DNA of 64,000 nt from Acetobacterium sp. KB-1 (GCF_003260995.1 NZ_CP030040.1:680578-744577); one strand, 5' to 3'. Counted from the stretch's first letter, positions 44,059 to 54,289 are shown. Numbers and translations: made by a program. Notes: generated by a model not told the origin, from the letters alone.

Positions 44059-46216
44059 ATTCGTCACCTCCTATGTAATTAAGATCATAATAATCTTCTA
44101 TTTTTTTCTGCAATTTTATAACTTCTGAAGAGTTTTCTGCTAAAGCTGCGAAGTCTTCCATACGTTCCATCTCACGCTTAATTAAAGAATATTCACTTTT
44201 TAATAATTCACTTTTGCACTTTTTTATATCTAAATCCCGAGGTAATGTTACAAAATCATAAATCTTAGCATAAGGTTTATTTTGAGCCTTTCTTAAAACT
44301 CTACCCCTTCGTTGTATATATTCTTTAGGATTTGTGCTACTAGCAAGGATAAATGCTGTTTTAATGCCTGGGATGTTAACACCTTCATCCAAACACCTAA
44401 TTGCAACCAATGCTTGCAACATTTTACCTTCTGTAAAATTAGCTTTTATAATTTCTCGCTGAACTGAGTTTTCTTCTGAGGTAAATCGAGATACCCTCAT
44501 CCCTAATTCATTGCCGAGCATATCAATAACTATTTCAATCTGTCGCTTTTCCTCTTCTTCAACCTGTCCTTCGATATAACAACTATTTTCTATTGTTGTT
44601 GCTCCACAATACACTAATATTTGATTATCCTCGGAATATTCTGATTTTATAATTTTATATAAGGCTGTTAATTTATTTCTAGCACCGGCAATTATTCGGG
44701 CTCTCTTAATTAACAACATTTCGGCTGATTGCGGCATCCCTTCGTTTTTGCCTTTACTTAATAAGATTTTTCCGATCTTTTCGGTTAATTCATTGTATAG
44801 TTCTAATTCGTCCTCATCTAAATATATTGGCACCGGATAATAATAATACGGGCAAAGTTTATCTTCTTTAATTGCTCGTTCTAATGAGTATACGATACAC
44901 TTTTCACCAAAATAGTCTTTTAGTTTTTGAGTACCATCTTCATCATAATGTCTTTCGAGAGTGGCCGATAAAGCTAAACGATACTTGAATACTTCTTTCA
45001 TACATGACAATTGCTTTTTCGCACCAAAATTGTGTGCTTCATCAACTAGAAGACAAATTTCTCCGTCCAACTTATCAATTTCTTTTTGAAAATAGTCTGT
45101 TGCAAAAGTTACGTTGGTAGTTATTACACAGAAATTATCAATAACCCCTAACTTGTAATCATTCAACAGATGTCGATATTTTTTCTTCCAATCATATGAG
45201 GAATAACAAATTAGCGGTTTAATTCCAAATGCCGTAATATCTTCAACCCATTGCTCTATAAGATGTTGATAAGGACAGACAACGAATACACCAAGTTTAT
45301 TTGAAACGCTTTTTGACAACCTTACTATTCCGGCTAAACCAGTATACGTTTTGCCTGTACCTGTAGCCATATCAAATATTCCTCGGTAGTAATTATTTTC
45401 CCAAGCGTCTATTGCTTCTATTTGATAATCGTGCAACTTAACATTCTTTGGGATGGCTGGTCCAGAAATATATGGCGCATCATCTTCTTTAACCCAGTTA
45501 TCATCTCGATATTCTAAAATATCAGTATTGTAGTTTATTACTACCTTTTTATATTTATCAATAATTTCTTGTTTTAAATCGGGAAATTCAATGATATGAA
45601 TATTTGGCTCGCGATCATTCCAAATCGAATCAAAAGCCTTTTCTTTTGCAATCACACGTTCACTTTCATTCTTGCTACTCCAGTTGCAAAATACATCAAT
45701 CGTTTCATAATTTAAATACATTGCAGTAGAAGACTCATTCATTGAGCCAGAAAAAGCGACTTTATTTTCTTCTTGATCACAAATGATGCCCATCTTTTCA
45801 TGGTACATTCCCATATTATTCTTATTCTCAGTAAATGCTATTTTTATATCTAGTATTCCATCTGATATCAGATTTGATAAAAGATTAAGGCTTTTTACCT
45901 CAAACTCAGTATGTACATCTTTAAGCTCATCCAAAATAGCTTTGTAAATGATCTTCTCTCTAATTTCATAGCCATTACGAATAGCCTCTATATCTTTATC
46001 TGATAAATATGGTGAAGCAACTATTTGAATTTTTCCACCATTTTTTATCAATCCACTTATTCCTTTTGTTATCTCAATCAGTGCTGATGATGAAAAAAAA
46101 CCAACAGCTCTTTGATATGAAATTGCTTCTTTCAATAACGGATTGTAAAAGCCTTTCACGACATTATCTAGCAATGACCGATATTCATTTTTAATTTCTA
46201 CATCTCTTAAACTCAT
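44048..46216 (-). CDS. PLD-nuclease/DEAH-helicase fusion (phosphorothioation restriction helicase candidate)
   Basis: 722 aa. N-terminal phospholipase-D-like nuclease domain (about 1-190) with HEK (139-141) and GSMNES (157-162), the HxK...GSxN catalytic set. SF2 helicase core follows: Walker A MATGTGKT (283-290), VDEAH (391-395), ALSATLER, and motif VI RRGRVLRKAQNK with an upstream LDEGVNIPG. Such fusions resemble restriction helicases, including those linked to dnd loci. Likely attacks DNA that lacks the sulfur mark (inference). Starts 24 bp after the cysteine desulfurase gene. Confidence 0.88.
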   Translation of the reverse strand: MSLRDVEIKNEYRSLLDNVVKGFYNPLLKEAISYQRAVGFFSSSALIEITKGISGLIKNGGKIQIVASPYLSDKDIEAIRNGYEIREKIIYKAILDELKDVHTEFEVKSLNLLSNLISDGILDIKIAFTENKNNMGMYHEKMGIICDQEENKVAFSGSMNESSTAMYLNYETIDVFCNWSSKNESERVIAKEKAFDSIWNDREPNIHIIEFPDLKQEIIDKYKKVVINYNTDILEYRDDNWVKEDDAPYISGPAIPKNVKLHDYQIEAIDAWENNYYRGIFDMATGTGKTYTGLAGIVRLSKSVSNKLGVFVVCPYQHLIEQWVEDITAFGIKPLICYSSYDWKKKYRHLLNDYKLGVIDNFCVITTNVTFATDYFQKEIDKLDGEICLLVDEAHNFGAKKQLSCMKEVFKYRLALSATLERHYDEDGTQKLKDYFGEKCIVYSLERAIKEDKLCPYYYYPVPIYLDEDELELYNELTEKIGKILLSKGKNEGMPQSAEMLLIKRARIIAGARNKLTALYKIIKSEYSEDNQILVYCGATTIENSCYIEGQVEEEEKRQIEIVIDMLGNELGMRVSRFTSEENSVQREIIKANFTEGKMLQALVAIRCLDEGVNIPGIKTAFILASSTNPKEYIQRRGRVLRKAQNKPYAKIYDFVTLPRDLDIKKCKSELLKSEYSLIKREMERMEDFAALAENSSEVIKLQKKIEDYYDLNYIGGDEYEF

Positions 46217-46240
46217 TATTCTACCTCAGCTAATATTTAG

Positions 46241-47407
46241 TTAACTATTATCTTCAATATAATCTAACGCCTCACCCAACATCTCAAAATCTTCTTCACT
46301 CGTAAAATAACTCACGCTAAACCGCACCGTACCGCCTGGAAAGGTTTTCAAAAACCGATGGGCAGTTGGGGAACAATGAAGCCCCGTTCTCACGGCTACC
46401 TGATGTTTATCTAACACCTTTCCGATGCTGTCACTGCCGTAACCATCAAAGATGCTTGAAACCACGCCAATGCTGTTACGCTCGTCCGGCAAAAATGTTT
46501 TGATGATGTCGTATTTTTTTAAAATATTAACCAGTTGGCTTCTGTTTTCATGTTCTTTTTTTAAAATTGCATCGATTGTTGTTTCTTCAATCCATTGCAG
46601 GGCCGCATTGAGACCGGCGATTGCCGAAACGTTGGGGCTGCCAACTTCAAAGCGTTCTGGCAGGGTTTCTGGAAGATCTTGATTAGCAGAATCCACTCCC
46701 GTACCACCGTAAAGTAAGGGTTTTAATTTGATCGAGTTATCCATAATAAACCCGCCGACCCCCAAGGGGCCATACAGCGTTTTATGCCCTGCAAAAACAG
46801 TAAAATCCGATTTTACATTGCTTAAACTTGTGTTGAGGAGACCGGCGGTTTGAGCCATATCGGTTATTGTGATAGCCTCATAAAGTTTGGCCTGTTCAAA
46901 TATTTCTTTTATCGGTGCGACTGCGCCGCAAACATTACTGCCGTGACTAATTACAACGATGTGCGGAGAGTTGTCTTGAAATTGATATTTTATTTTCTCT
47001 AAATCATAAGAAAGCGTTAATGATTCGACGGATAACTGATGTAAATCAAATTGATATGTATTGGAAAGATGATGTAAGATGCGGGTAACGGCATTATGCT
47101 CGAAGGGAGAAATATAAACGTTCATGTTATTTCTCCAGGGCAAACCCTGGAGAATAACATTTAAACTTTCTGTGGCTGATGGGGTAAGAATCACTTTCTG
47201 ATTGTGATTGCAATCAAAAAGCTTTAATAATCGTTCTCTCGTATCCTCTGCTAATAACCTTGCTTGATTGGCAAGGCGATGTTGTCCCCTTCCCACATTG
47301 ACGCCATAGGTTCGATAAAAAGAGTCCATGTACTGATATACTTTTTCTGGCTTAGGAAAGGTTGTTGCAGCATTATCAAAATAAGCTATTTTTTCTGTTG
47401 AATTCAT
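46241..47407 (-). CDS. sspA: Cysteine desulfurase, SspA/DndA-like
   Basis: 388-aa class V aminotransferase fold. YFDNAATTFPKP start, PLP-binding Lys209 in FAGHKTLYGPLG, active Cys345 in VRTGLHCSPTAHRF, His in PHIVVISHGSNVCG. Takes sulfur from cysteine as persulfide and would pass it to the PAPS-reductase-like enzyme for DNA backbone sulfur insertion. The subtype resembles group II (SufS/Csd-like) desulfurases. Its place inside the array, 12 bp after the ATPase gene, supports this role rather than Fe-S assembly. Confidence 0.88.
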   Translation of the reverse strand: MNSTEKIAYFDNAATTFPKPEKVYQYMDSFYRTYGVNVGRGQHRLANQARLLAEDTRERLLKLFDCNHNQKVILTPSATESLNVILQGLPWRNNMNVYISPFEHNAVTRILHHLSNTYQFDLHQLSVESLTLSYDLEKIKYQFQDNSPHIVVISHGSNVCGAVAPIKEIFEQAKLYEAITITDMAQTAGLLNTSLSNVKSDFTVFAGHKTLYGPLGVGGFIMDNSIKLKPLLYGGTGVDSANQDLPETLPERFEVGSPNVSAIAGLNAALQWIEETTIDAILKKEHENRSQLVNILKKYDIIKTFLPDERNSIGVVSSIFDGYGSDSIGKVLDKHQVAVRTGLHCSPTAHRFLKTFPGGTVRFSVSYFTSEEDFEMLGEALDYIEDNS

Positions 47408-47419
47408 TTTTCGCTCCGA

Positions 47420-50400
47420 TCAAATCATAGTTTCTAAGATTTCCAAAAGGATCTGCCGTTTTTCTTCTTCGGTGATGGCTTGACCCATGTCTTCGATGGC
47501 GGTGCTGATTTCATTTTTTAATTGTTTTCCCCGTCGACTTGTCTCAATCCGGGAAAAACTTTTGATGGCTTCTTCCCCATTTTCTTTACGCACGGTTAAA
47601 ACATAGTTCTCGTGTCCACTTACTTCATTACTCTCAACTGTTTCTTGATCATACTGTTCAATTGTATTTTTAGACGCATTCATCGCATTTAAAAACGTTT
47701 GAATCGTGGTCTCATTCCAATCATCAATTCTCAAGCCAACGGCGGCTTTTGACAAACGCTCCATGAAAGTGACTTGATCATTGGTGATGCTTTGTATGAC
47801 CTGAAAAACGGTTCCATTGATGCCATTAAAACTATGGGTTTTTGTATTTGTTTTTAAGGTATCAAGCCAGTCTTTTATAATTGAGATATAGGTAGAATTA
47901 TCGTTTTGTATTTCTTCGGTTTTAAATAAGGTACCTAAGTCGGCCATGAGTTTTTCTATTAAATGAGCTTTTGACTGATCAAAAATACGCTTTGACTTTT
48001 CCAAATGACTAATTACAGTAAGGCTAAATCCATCCAGACCGTAGATTGAAAAAAGTTTATCAAATAAATATTCTCGGGAATTCAGGCTTGGTTTCATCAA
48101 ACTCTGAATCAGCTTTTTGTCGACTTTATCTAAATTTTTGAAAGCATGATTGCCTAAATAAATGGTTTTTAACTCTCTGGCATATTTTGGCAAAGACATA
48201 AACCAACGCTGCATGCCCCGAGTGATGTATGCAAATGAGTTGAATTCTTTTTCTGATTCAGTAATGAATTCTGCGAATAAGCTTTCTAGTTGATTGATAT
48301 ATTCAGTTTTATCAGCATTCCATTCTTCAAGGTACGCCACATAATCAGTTGGGTTTTTATCGATGCTATTGAGTAAATCGGCGGTGATTTCCACCTCACT
48401 ATCATTGCTAAGTATAACGAGGTGTTCTTTGTATTGGTTTATTACACAGGCAATATAGATTGGTATTACTCCGCGCTTTAAACCGATGTGATGCTCAGGT
48501 TTTGTCAGTTTCTCATAAAGTTTGCCAAAGGATATTCCCTTACTATCTCCTGATTCCAGAAAAAATTGATTGATCTCGTTGACAATATTTTGCAAGTTTT
48601 CGTCTGGTAAATGATATAATTTAAGTTTAGGTATCAAGGTATAATTTTCCAAAATTTCGGTAACGATAAGAGCGCTTCTCATAAATGAAACCTCTTGCCC
48701 CGATCCTGATAAACCCAGCATGGGTTCAAGTTTAGTAGCTAATAAACCCTTAACCACACGATTTCGGCTCCGGGTGGCTACTGAAGTTAATTCGTGGTTA
48801 TTTAAAATCTCATTTTTAATAATCGGGGTTTTATGATAAATTACTTTGCAAATGGTGGACAATTGTTGGGATAGCTGAGCTTTCCGATAAAATGTTTTTT
48901 TCTCACCCTGGTAATAATAATGCGCTTCACGCAGCTCCGGTTTGGTGTAGCCCATAACAAATGCGTTTAAGGCTTCGACAAGATCATCTTCATAAAGATT
49001 GCACTCAAAGACAAAGGCTTCATCATCTTTGGCAGACTCTTTGATTGTTTTAACGGCTTGATACTCATAGGCAGTGTCATTTATTACTTTATATTTTCTT
49101 GGCAAGATAAAGAGGATGCGGGAGTCAAGCTCACCTTGTTTTAAAATTTTCGCTTCAATCGTTGGTATGATTTCTGGATTTTCTGGGATTATCCCGAAAA
49201 CGACACCATCTGCTTTCAGATCAAGTATTTTCTTTGACCAGTCATCAACGGCCAAAAATTCATTGCCATTGATAAATGTAAAATCAAAATATCGGACAAT
49301 CTCCATGTCGTCATTGTAGCTGGTTGGATAGAGATACTGATCTAATGTCATTTCTGATAAAATTGCCTTGACATCATAGAGGTGTTTATTTTTTTCAGCC
49401 AGATCCAAAATTTTCTTTCTGATATCACTGCCAATGGGACTTTTCAGTTTTAAATGTGTGGTTTTGCGACTAACATAAACCACAAATTTTTTATCTTTAA
49501 GATCGGCTAGAGCATTTCCCACTTTCTGAGCCTCGGCCACGCTATTGCCGTATAATTTCGTTATGACATCTGCTACTGGTGGCAGTTTTACAGGTTGGTT
49601 GACGATCTCAATTAAAGCGATGGTTTTAACAAGCTTGGCTTCAAGATTGTCTAAATCAAGCTGCGATAAAATACTGGCAGCCGTATTATAGACTTTTCTT
49701 ATTTCACTCGTATAGGGTTCCTTCTTTAATAGTGGTTCAAAATAGTCATACAGTTTATCCGGTGTAAGCAAAGGAAAGTTTCCCTGTTCATTTCTCAAAA
49801 ACTCACTCAAGGTATTTTTGTGATTAGACGACAAAAATGTAAATAAGGTTCGTTCATTTTGGGCAATCAGCTCAGATAACCGTGGCAAAATAAAGGTTGT
49901 CACCGGATGCAGCGGATAACACCCACTAATCACAGATTTTAAGTGATTTGTCTCCAACTCAGAGAATAGTTCTCCCACCTGGTAGTTATTTAGCAATTCT
50001 TCGAATTCATTAGAATGGGTTTCTAAGAATTCAGTTTTGAAGGAATCGGTCTTTTTAATTACGTTCGCAATGATTTCATAAATCTGCGCAAAATGATTAA
50101 GCAGCTCCACATGTTTAAATCGTTCGGAAACGCCCTTCCAACCATCTACTTTCTGCAACGGCAGCTTATCAATATAGTTTGCAATATCCTTATGCGATAC
50201 CAATAATAAATGCATCTGTTTTTCTTTGCTGCGACTGCATTTTTCAGCAAAATCCTGAAGCATTTTAATATCAGTGATGGAAGCCTTGGTAATACTGGAC
50301 TCTAGGTATTTGCTAAATTCATCGTAGACAACATAAATCCCTGCATAACCTCTTTTACAAAGGGCATCGACCACGTCGCTAAAAAGTTCAACTACATCAA

Positions 50401-51055
50401 AACCTAAAAACGGGTTAAACTGGCTACCGGAAGTCAGGGTTGGATAAATTTTTTCAAATTTTTCATAAGCGCTAACATCAAAATCACCGAGAGCCATAGT
50501 GAATTCGTCTAACGGACAGTCAATACTATCCTTAAACTGAAGGTAGGTATTTTGATACTTATTCTTCCAACGGTCGATGGCATTCAGAGCAGCCTGAAAA
50601 TGAGTATCCGGCATTAAATCTGCTAAATCTGCGAATTCAAGGGATTTTTGGAGCGCACTTAAAAAGGACTGGTTTAAACTGGTATGGCTTCCCTGAATGA
50701 CAATCGGCAATAATTTTTTATCACCATTCATATAATCAAGGGCATAGTCATACAATTCAGGTTCACACTCTTTTAAGGCTTGAAGCAAATTCTCAAAAAG
50801 AGCTGGTTCTTTTCGATAAACAAGTGCCAAGAGCACCAGGATAATCTGAGACTTTCCCTTTCCATAGGCACCAATTAAAATCCGGGCACGGTCTGTTGAC
50901 TTGTCATGGGTACTGAGTAGCAGGTCTTTCAATAGTTCGAGCGAACCAAATGTTGGAATAAAGCTCTTTATTTTTTTGTCGTTGTTCAAATCAAAAGCGA
51001 TATTTACAGCTGATAAAAAGCCACCTTCAATTTGTATATAATCAGTTAATGTCAT
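47420..51055 (-). CDS. sspC: Large P-loop ATPase, SspC-like
   Basis: 1211 aa. N-terminal Walker A GAYGKGKSQ (62-70) and a probable Walker B IYVVYDEFSKYLES near 243; the rest is mostly helical without a catalytic signature I recognise. Layout recalls the large ATPases of phosphorothioation and BREX-like systems (SspC, PglY-type). Between the DUF4007 and desulfurase genes, with 12-27 bp gaps, so one operon. Probably couples ATP use to DNA handling during modification. Confidence 0.75.
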   Translation of the reverse strand: MTLTDYIQIEGGFLSAVNIAFDLNNDKKIKSFIPTFGSLELLKDLLLSTHDKSTDRARILIGAYGKGKSQIILVLLALVYRKEPALFENLLQALKECEPELYDYALDYMNGDKKLLPIVIQGSHTSLNQSFLSALQKSLEFADLADLMPDTHFQAALNAIDRWKNKYQNTYLQFKDSIDCPLDEFTMALGDFDVSAYEKFEKIYPTLTSGSQFNPFLGFDVVELFSDVVDALCKRGYAGIYVVYDEFSKYLESSITKASITDIKMLQDFAEKCSRSKEKQMHLLLVSHKDIANYIDKLPLQKVDGWKGVSERFKHVELLNHFAQIYEIIANVIKKTDSFKTEFLETHSNEFEELLNNYQVGELFSELETNHLKSVISGCYPLHPVTTFILPRLSELIAQNERTLFTFLSSNHKNTLSEFLRNEQGNFPLLTPDKLYDYFEPLLKKEPYTSEIRKVYNTAASILSQLDLDNLEAKLVKTIALIEIVNQPVKLPPVADVITKLYGNSVAEAQKVGNALADLKDKKFVVYVSRKTTHLKLKSPIGSDIRKKILDLAEKNKHLYDVKAILSEMTLDQYLYPTSYNDDMEIVRYFDFTFINGNEFLAVDDWSKKILDLKADGVVFGIIPENPEIIPTIEAKILKQGELDSRILFILPRKYKVINDTAYEYQAVKTIKESAKDDEAFVFECNLYEDDLVEALNAFVMGYTKPELREAHYYYQGEKKTFYRKAQLSQQLSTICKVIYHKTPIIKNEILNNHELTSVATRSRNRVVKGLLATKLEPMLGLSGSGQEVSFMRSALIVTEILENYTLIPKLKLYHLPDENLQNIVNEINQFFLESGDSKGISFGKLYEKLTKPEHHIGLKRGVIPIYIACVINQYKEHLVILSNDSEVEITADLLNSIDKNPTDYVAYLEEWNADKTEYINQLESLFAEFITESEKEFNSFAYITRGMQRWFMSLPKYARELKTIYLGNHAFKNLDKVDKKLIQSLMKPSLNSREYLFDKLFSIYGLDGFSLTVISHLEKSKRIFDQSKAHLIEKLMADLGTLFKTEEIQNDNSTYISIIKDWLDTLKTNTKTHSFNGINGTVFQVIQSITNDQVTFMERLSKAAVGLRIDDWNETTIQTFLNAMNASKNTIEQYDQETVESNEVSGHENYVLTVRKENGEEAIKSFSRIETSRRGKQLKNEISTAIEDMGQAITEEEKRQILLEILETMI

Positions 51056-51082
51056 CTTTATCTCCTCTTAGTTCCAACATTT

Positions 51083-51961
51083 CTAAACCAGCGTATCGTA
51101 ATAGGTTTGTATACAGGTGGCATAATCCATATCAGTTAAGATTTTGATGACATCCAGCCCTGCCGTACGAACGACTTTGATATGACCCAATTTTTCGATT
51201 TGATACAAATGCCCAGTCAGTTCGATAATATCTAAATTAAAAACCTTTCCCACATTGCATGGTTTTCTCAGCAAATCCTGAATCCTTATTTCGCTATTAC
51301 CGTTTGTCTGTTCTAAAATCACCGCTAATACAATTAGCGAATGGAGCATATTCTTTTGTGGTTCGGTTTTACGGTAAATTTTTTCTTTTTTGTTTACTAA
51401 ATCCACTAATCCCAATTCACCGAAGGGACACTCCATATTACTTTCAGGTGACACCTTCTCAGGGTTGACTTTATGCCGGGTAACATAGGTATTTATCAAA
51501 CAGGTAAAATCATCTTCATACGATGATAATGCTGACTCCACTCCAAATTCGGTAATGGTGAAATTTGTGAGCATTGTCACAAAATCTTCTTTTTTAAATT
51601 CACTTAAATCAAATTCATTAAAAAAGTAATACCAACTGGTGGCATTTTCTTTGTTGCTTGCTAAATAATAATGCAGCAGCCACAAGGTTCCCAGTTCTTC
51701 TAGGTAGCGATCATTTTTCCAAATCAGTTCAGCTAATTCTGTAAATGTTTGTTCTCGAATGCCAGATTTAGGCTCGTTTGTTAAACCCACTGCTTGTAGC
51801 CAGTAACGTAAAGACTTCACCATATTCGAACCAATCCCTAAAACATCCATTGGATTTTCGGCTTTATTTGTAAAAACGGTTGGATTCTGTTTGACGTTTT
51901 TCAAACCTTTATACAGCCAACCTTTTCTAATATAGAATGTTTCATGTCCCCGGATTTTCAT
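51083..51961 (-). CDS. sspB: DUF4007 protein, SspB-like
   Basis: 292 aa. Starts KIRGHETFYIRKGWLYKGL and continues NPMDVLGIGSNMVKSLRYWLQAVGL, the typical DUF4007 pattern; TLWLLHYYLASN follows. SspB proteins of the SspABCD system belong to this family and act as DNA nickases in modification. Twenty-two bp downstream of the PAPS-reductase-like gene; GGAG before the ATG. Confidence 0.82.
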   Translation of the reverse strand: MKIRGHETFYIRKGWLYKGLKNVKQNPTVFTNKAENPMDVLGIGSNMVKSLRYWLQAVGLTNEPKSGIREQTFTELAELIWKNDRYLEELGTLWLLHYYLASNKENATSWYYFFNEFDLSEFKKEDFVTMLTNFTITEFGVESALSSYEDDFTCLINTYVTRHKVNPEKVSPESNMECPFGELGLVDLVNKKEKIYRKTEPQKNMLHSLIVLAVILEQTNGNSEIRIQDLLRKPCNVGKVFNLDIIELTGHLYQIEKLGHIKVVRTAGLDVIKILTDMDYATCIQTYYDTLV

Positions 51962-51982
51962 TTTAACTCCGTTTCTTTACAC

Positions 51983-53704
51983 TTATTTTGTTTTTAAAAA
52001 CTTATCCATCATGCAACCGCCTTCAAGGTATTTAGCGGTGACACACATTTTACACCGTTTGCATTTCTGACTATCTATTTTGTAAAGATCGGCATTGATG
52101 GTGATGGCTCCAAACTTGCATAAAGATTCGCATTTTAAACATTTACGACAGGCATTATACTTTCTAATTTGATAACCAATCATCCGTTGCAGATCATCAT
52201 GTTTTTTCACGTTCATGGTCGCTATTTTAACGGCATTTTCATAACCATCCTGTTCAAAGGGCTGGATGGAAATAATGGGAATTTTTGTTTTAATATCAAC
52301 GATGATTTTTTCATCAATCAGCTTGCGGCCCAATTCATTTTTGACTTCTCCAAAAGGAATGAACATATTGATAAATTCATCAGTAATCGGCTTATTAAGA
52401 CGGTATATTTTAGCATTATTTTCGGTGGTACAATTGGTAAATTTAATTTTGACATCTTGAGCTGATTCAACCCCATTCCCGCCTTGCCTGGCCTTCCATT
52501 TACCGGTATCCACATAAACTTCAGGATCAGGCTTGCCAATTTTTTTCGCAAAATCAATTAAGAATTCACGCCATTTCTCAGATTGCTCCGGCATATATAT
52601 TTTAGATAGAAACTGTGCCCGAATACTATTGTTTGGACAACACCAGCAACCAACCCGATCATAACCCAGTCGGTAAGCATCATTAAAATCGATGTTCTCG
52701 CCTAAAATATATAACCAAATATCGATGTCTTTCCAAAAGAAAATAGGCGAAGCCACGGTTTGCTTTTGGATTTTAATAGATTCCGCATCGTCTTCGATCC
52801 GTTTATACTTACTTCGTGCTGCCGATTCGCATTTTCTGATCCCGTAAAAGGTTAAAATATTTTCATTTTTATACATATTGTTAAGGGTACGAGTAATCGG
52901 GCCAGTCTTAAACATATAGCAACACCAGCGCATCATTCGGGCTGGTGGCCCGATATCTTCACAGACTTTGAAAAAATCCTGGTCTTTATTTTTGGCGGTT
53001 TTAAAAATGGTTAATGGATTATCAACCCGAAAACGCTTAGCATATTCCATTGTCAGCGGAAACTCCAGGGTCGTGTCACCAAAAATATGGACGATGCTGG
53101 GATTGCTGAGTGCTCGGGTGACCAGATCTGCAGTAACCGTTGAATCTTTCCCGCCAGAGAAAGAAATGACGACATTTTCAATCGGATACTTTTTTACTGA
53201 ACTATTAATAAAAGCAAACGCCTCGCTCTCTAAATATTCGAGCCGCCTTTTGTTTGCGCTAATAAATGTTTTAATGGATTCATTAAACATATCGTAGGAA
53301 TTTTGAGTTTTGTAAAGACTGATCTGTTCAACCACTTCAGGGATATTTGCTTTCTCAAATTTTGTCGAGGTCAATACTTTTAACTGGCCGTCAATAAAAT
53401 AGCGATTATTGACAACCCAAACCGTTTTATTTAAATATTCTAGGGGTTTTCCTAGAATTATCTCGATTAATAAACGCTCTTCCGGGAATACCGGTCGCAG
53501 ATCTGCACCTAAATGTCGGGTTGTCTCGCCACAAAGTGGGCAACTGTTTTTATCAATTGCATTGGCTTCTTTTATGACTGGCGTTTTGCAGTTATCGCAC
53601 CAACACACTTCCACGGGCATTTCTGTTTCTGTTTTTACACCGCAGATATCACATTCTGCTTTTGGTGTTTCGGTGTTACATATTTTACACCACAAACCAA
53701 TCAC
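51983..53704 (-). CDS. sspD: PAPS-reductase-like sulfur transfer enzyme, SspD/DndC-like
   Basis: 573 aa. N-terminal zinc-ribbon-like pairs (CKIC, CDIC, CDNC, CPLC within residues 6-58), PP-loop SFSGGKDST (181-189) for ATP pyrophosphatase chemistry, Cys motifs MRWCCYMFK and VGCWCCPNNS that fit a 4Fe-4S centre as in DndC, and a C-terminal ferredoxin-like stretch (CRKCLKCESLCKFGAI...CKRCKMC). Activates the DNA backbone phosphate and inserts sulfur. First gene of the array. The GTG at 53704 lies in the GAGGTG ribosome binding site; TTG 53695 is a likelier start. Confidence 0.85.
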   Translation of the reverse strand: MIGLWCKICNTETPKAECDICGVKTETEMPVEVCWCDNCKTPVIKEANAIDKNSCPLCGETTRHLGADLRPVFPEERLLIEIILGKPLEYLNKTVWVVNNRYFIDGQLKVLTSTKFEKANIPEVVEQISLYKTQNSYDMFNESIKTFISANKRRLEYLESEAFAFINSSVKKYPIENVVISFSGGKDSTVTADLVTRALSNPSIVHIFGDTTLEFPLTMEYAKRFRVDNPLTIFKTAKNKDQDFFKVCEDIGPPARMMRWCCYMFKTGPITRTLNNMYKNENILTFYGIRKCESAARSKYKRIEDDAESIKIQKQTVASPIFFWKDIDIWLYILGENIDFNDAYRLGYDRVGCWCCPNNSIRAQFLSKIYMPEQSEKWREFLIDFAKKIGKPDPEVYVDTGKWKARQGGNGVESAQDVKIKFTNCTTENNAKIYRLNKPITDEFINMFIPFGEVKNELGRKLIDEKIIVDIKTKIPIISIQPFEQDGYENAVKIATMNVKKHDDLQRMIGYQIRKYNACRKCLKCESLCKFGAITINADLYKIDSQKCKRCKMCVTAKYLEGGCMMDKFLKTK

Positions 53705-54289
53705 CTCTTTTCACGCATCGAAAAAACAACAGTTCTAAACGATGTTATTTTGTTTTATATTATATCAGTTTTATCAAATAAAAGCTAAATCTAAAAGACT
53801 ATCGCTTTACTTGTTGGTCTTGTTTATTTTTAGTTTTTTTCGCTTGATTTAAAAACACTATTCCATTATACGCCCATTTTTATTTTTTTCAAAACTTTAT
53901 GAGTAAAAAACCGCCTTTTTTATTATCAAAAACGACTCTGTTATTTTCTTTTTATTTCAAAAACTTGTCATCTGCTAAAAAAGCCGGTGTGAGCAACTAC
54001 ATCACAGCAGAAAACCCGCTATCTTTTATTATAACCGGTTTATCCTGTCTGGCAAGATGTGGCAACTTGTGTGCCAGAATTAAACGTGCTTTTATCGAAT
54101 GACCGCCATTTTATTTAGGGGTCTGTTGCCCGGTCATTGAGCTGTCATTATGGTAGCCAGCTTGCCAGAGTGATGATTTTTGTGGTGGTGGTCTGGTCGA
54201 AAATGCGACAGCTCCGTCATTTTTAGGTTTTTTTAAAATAAAAAAATCCAGCCCGTCCATCGCAAGGGATGAACCGGCAGGAAATGTTT
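53705..54289. other. AT-rich intergenic region upstream of the defence array
   Basis: 585 bp without a convincing gene. A TATAAT (minus strand 53763-53758) 55-60 bp before the sspD start is a possible -10; no good -35 is visible. The rest has AT-rich runs mixed with GC-richer pieces (about 53975-54190), which look like scraps of older sequence. I see no tRNA or attachment site. Confidence 0.4.
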
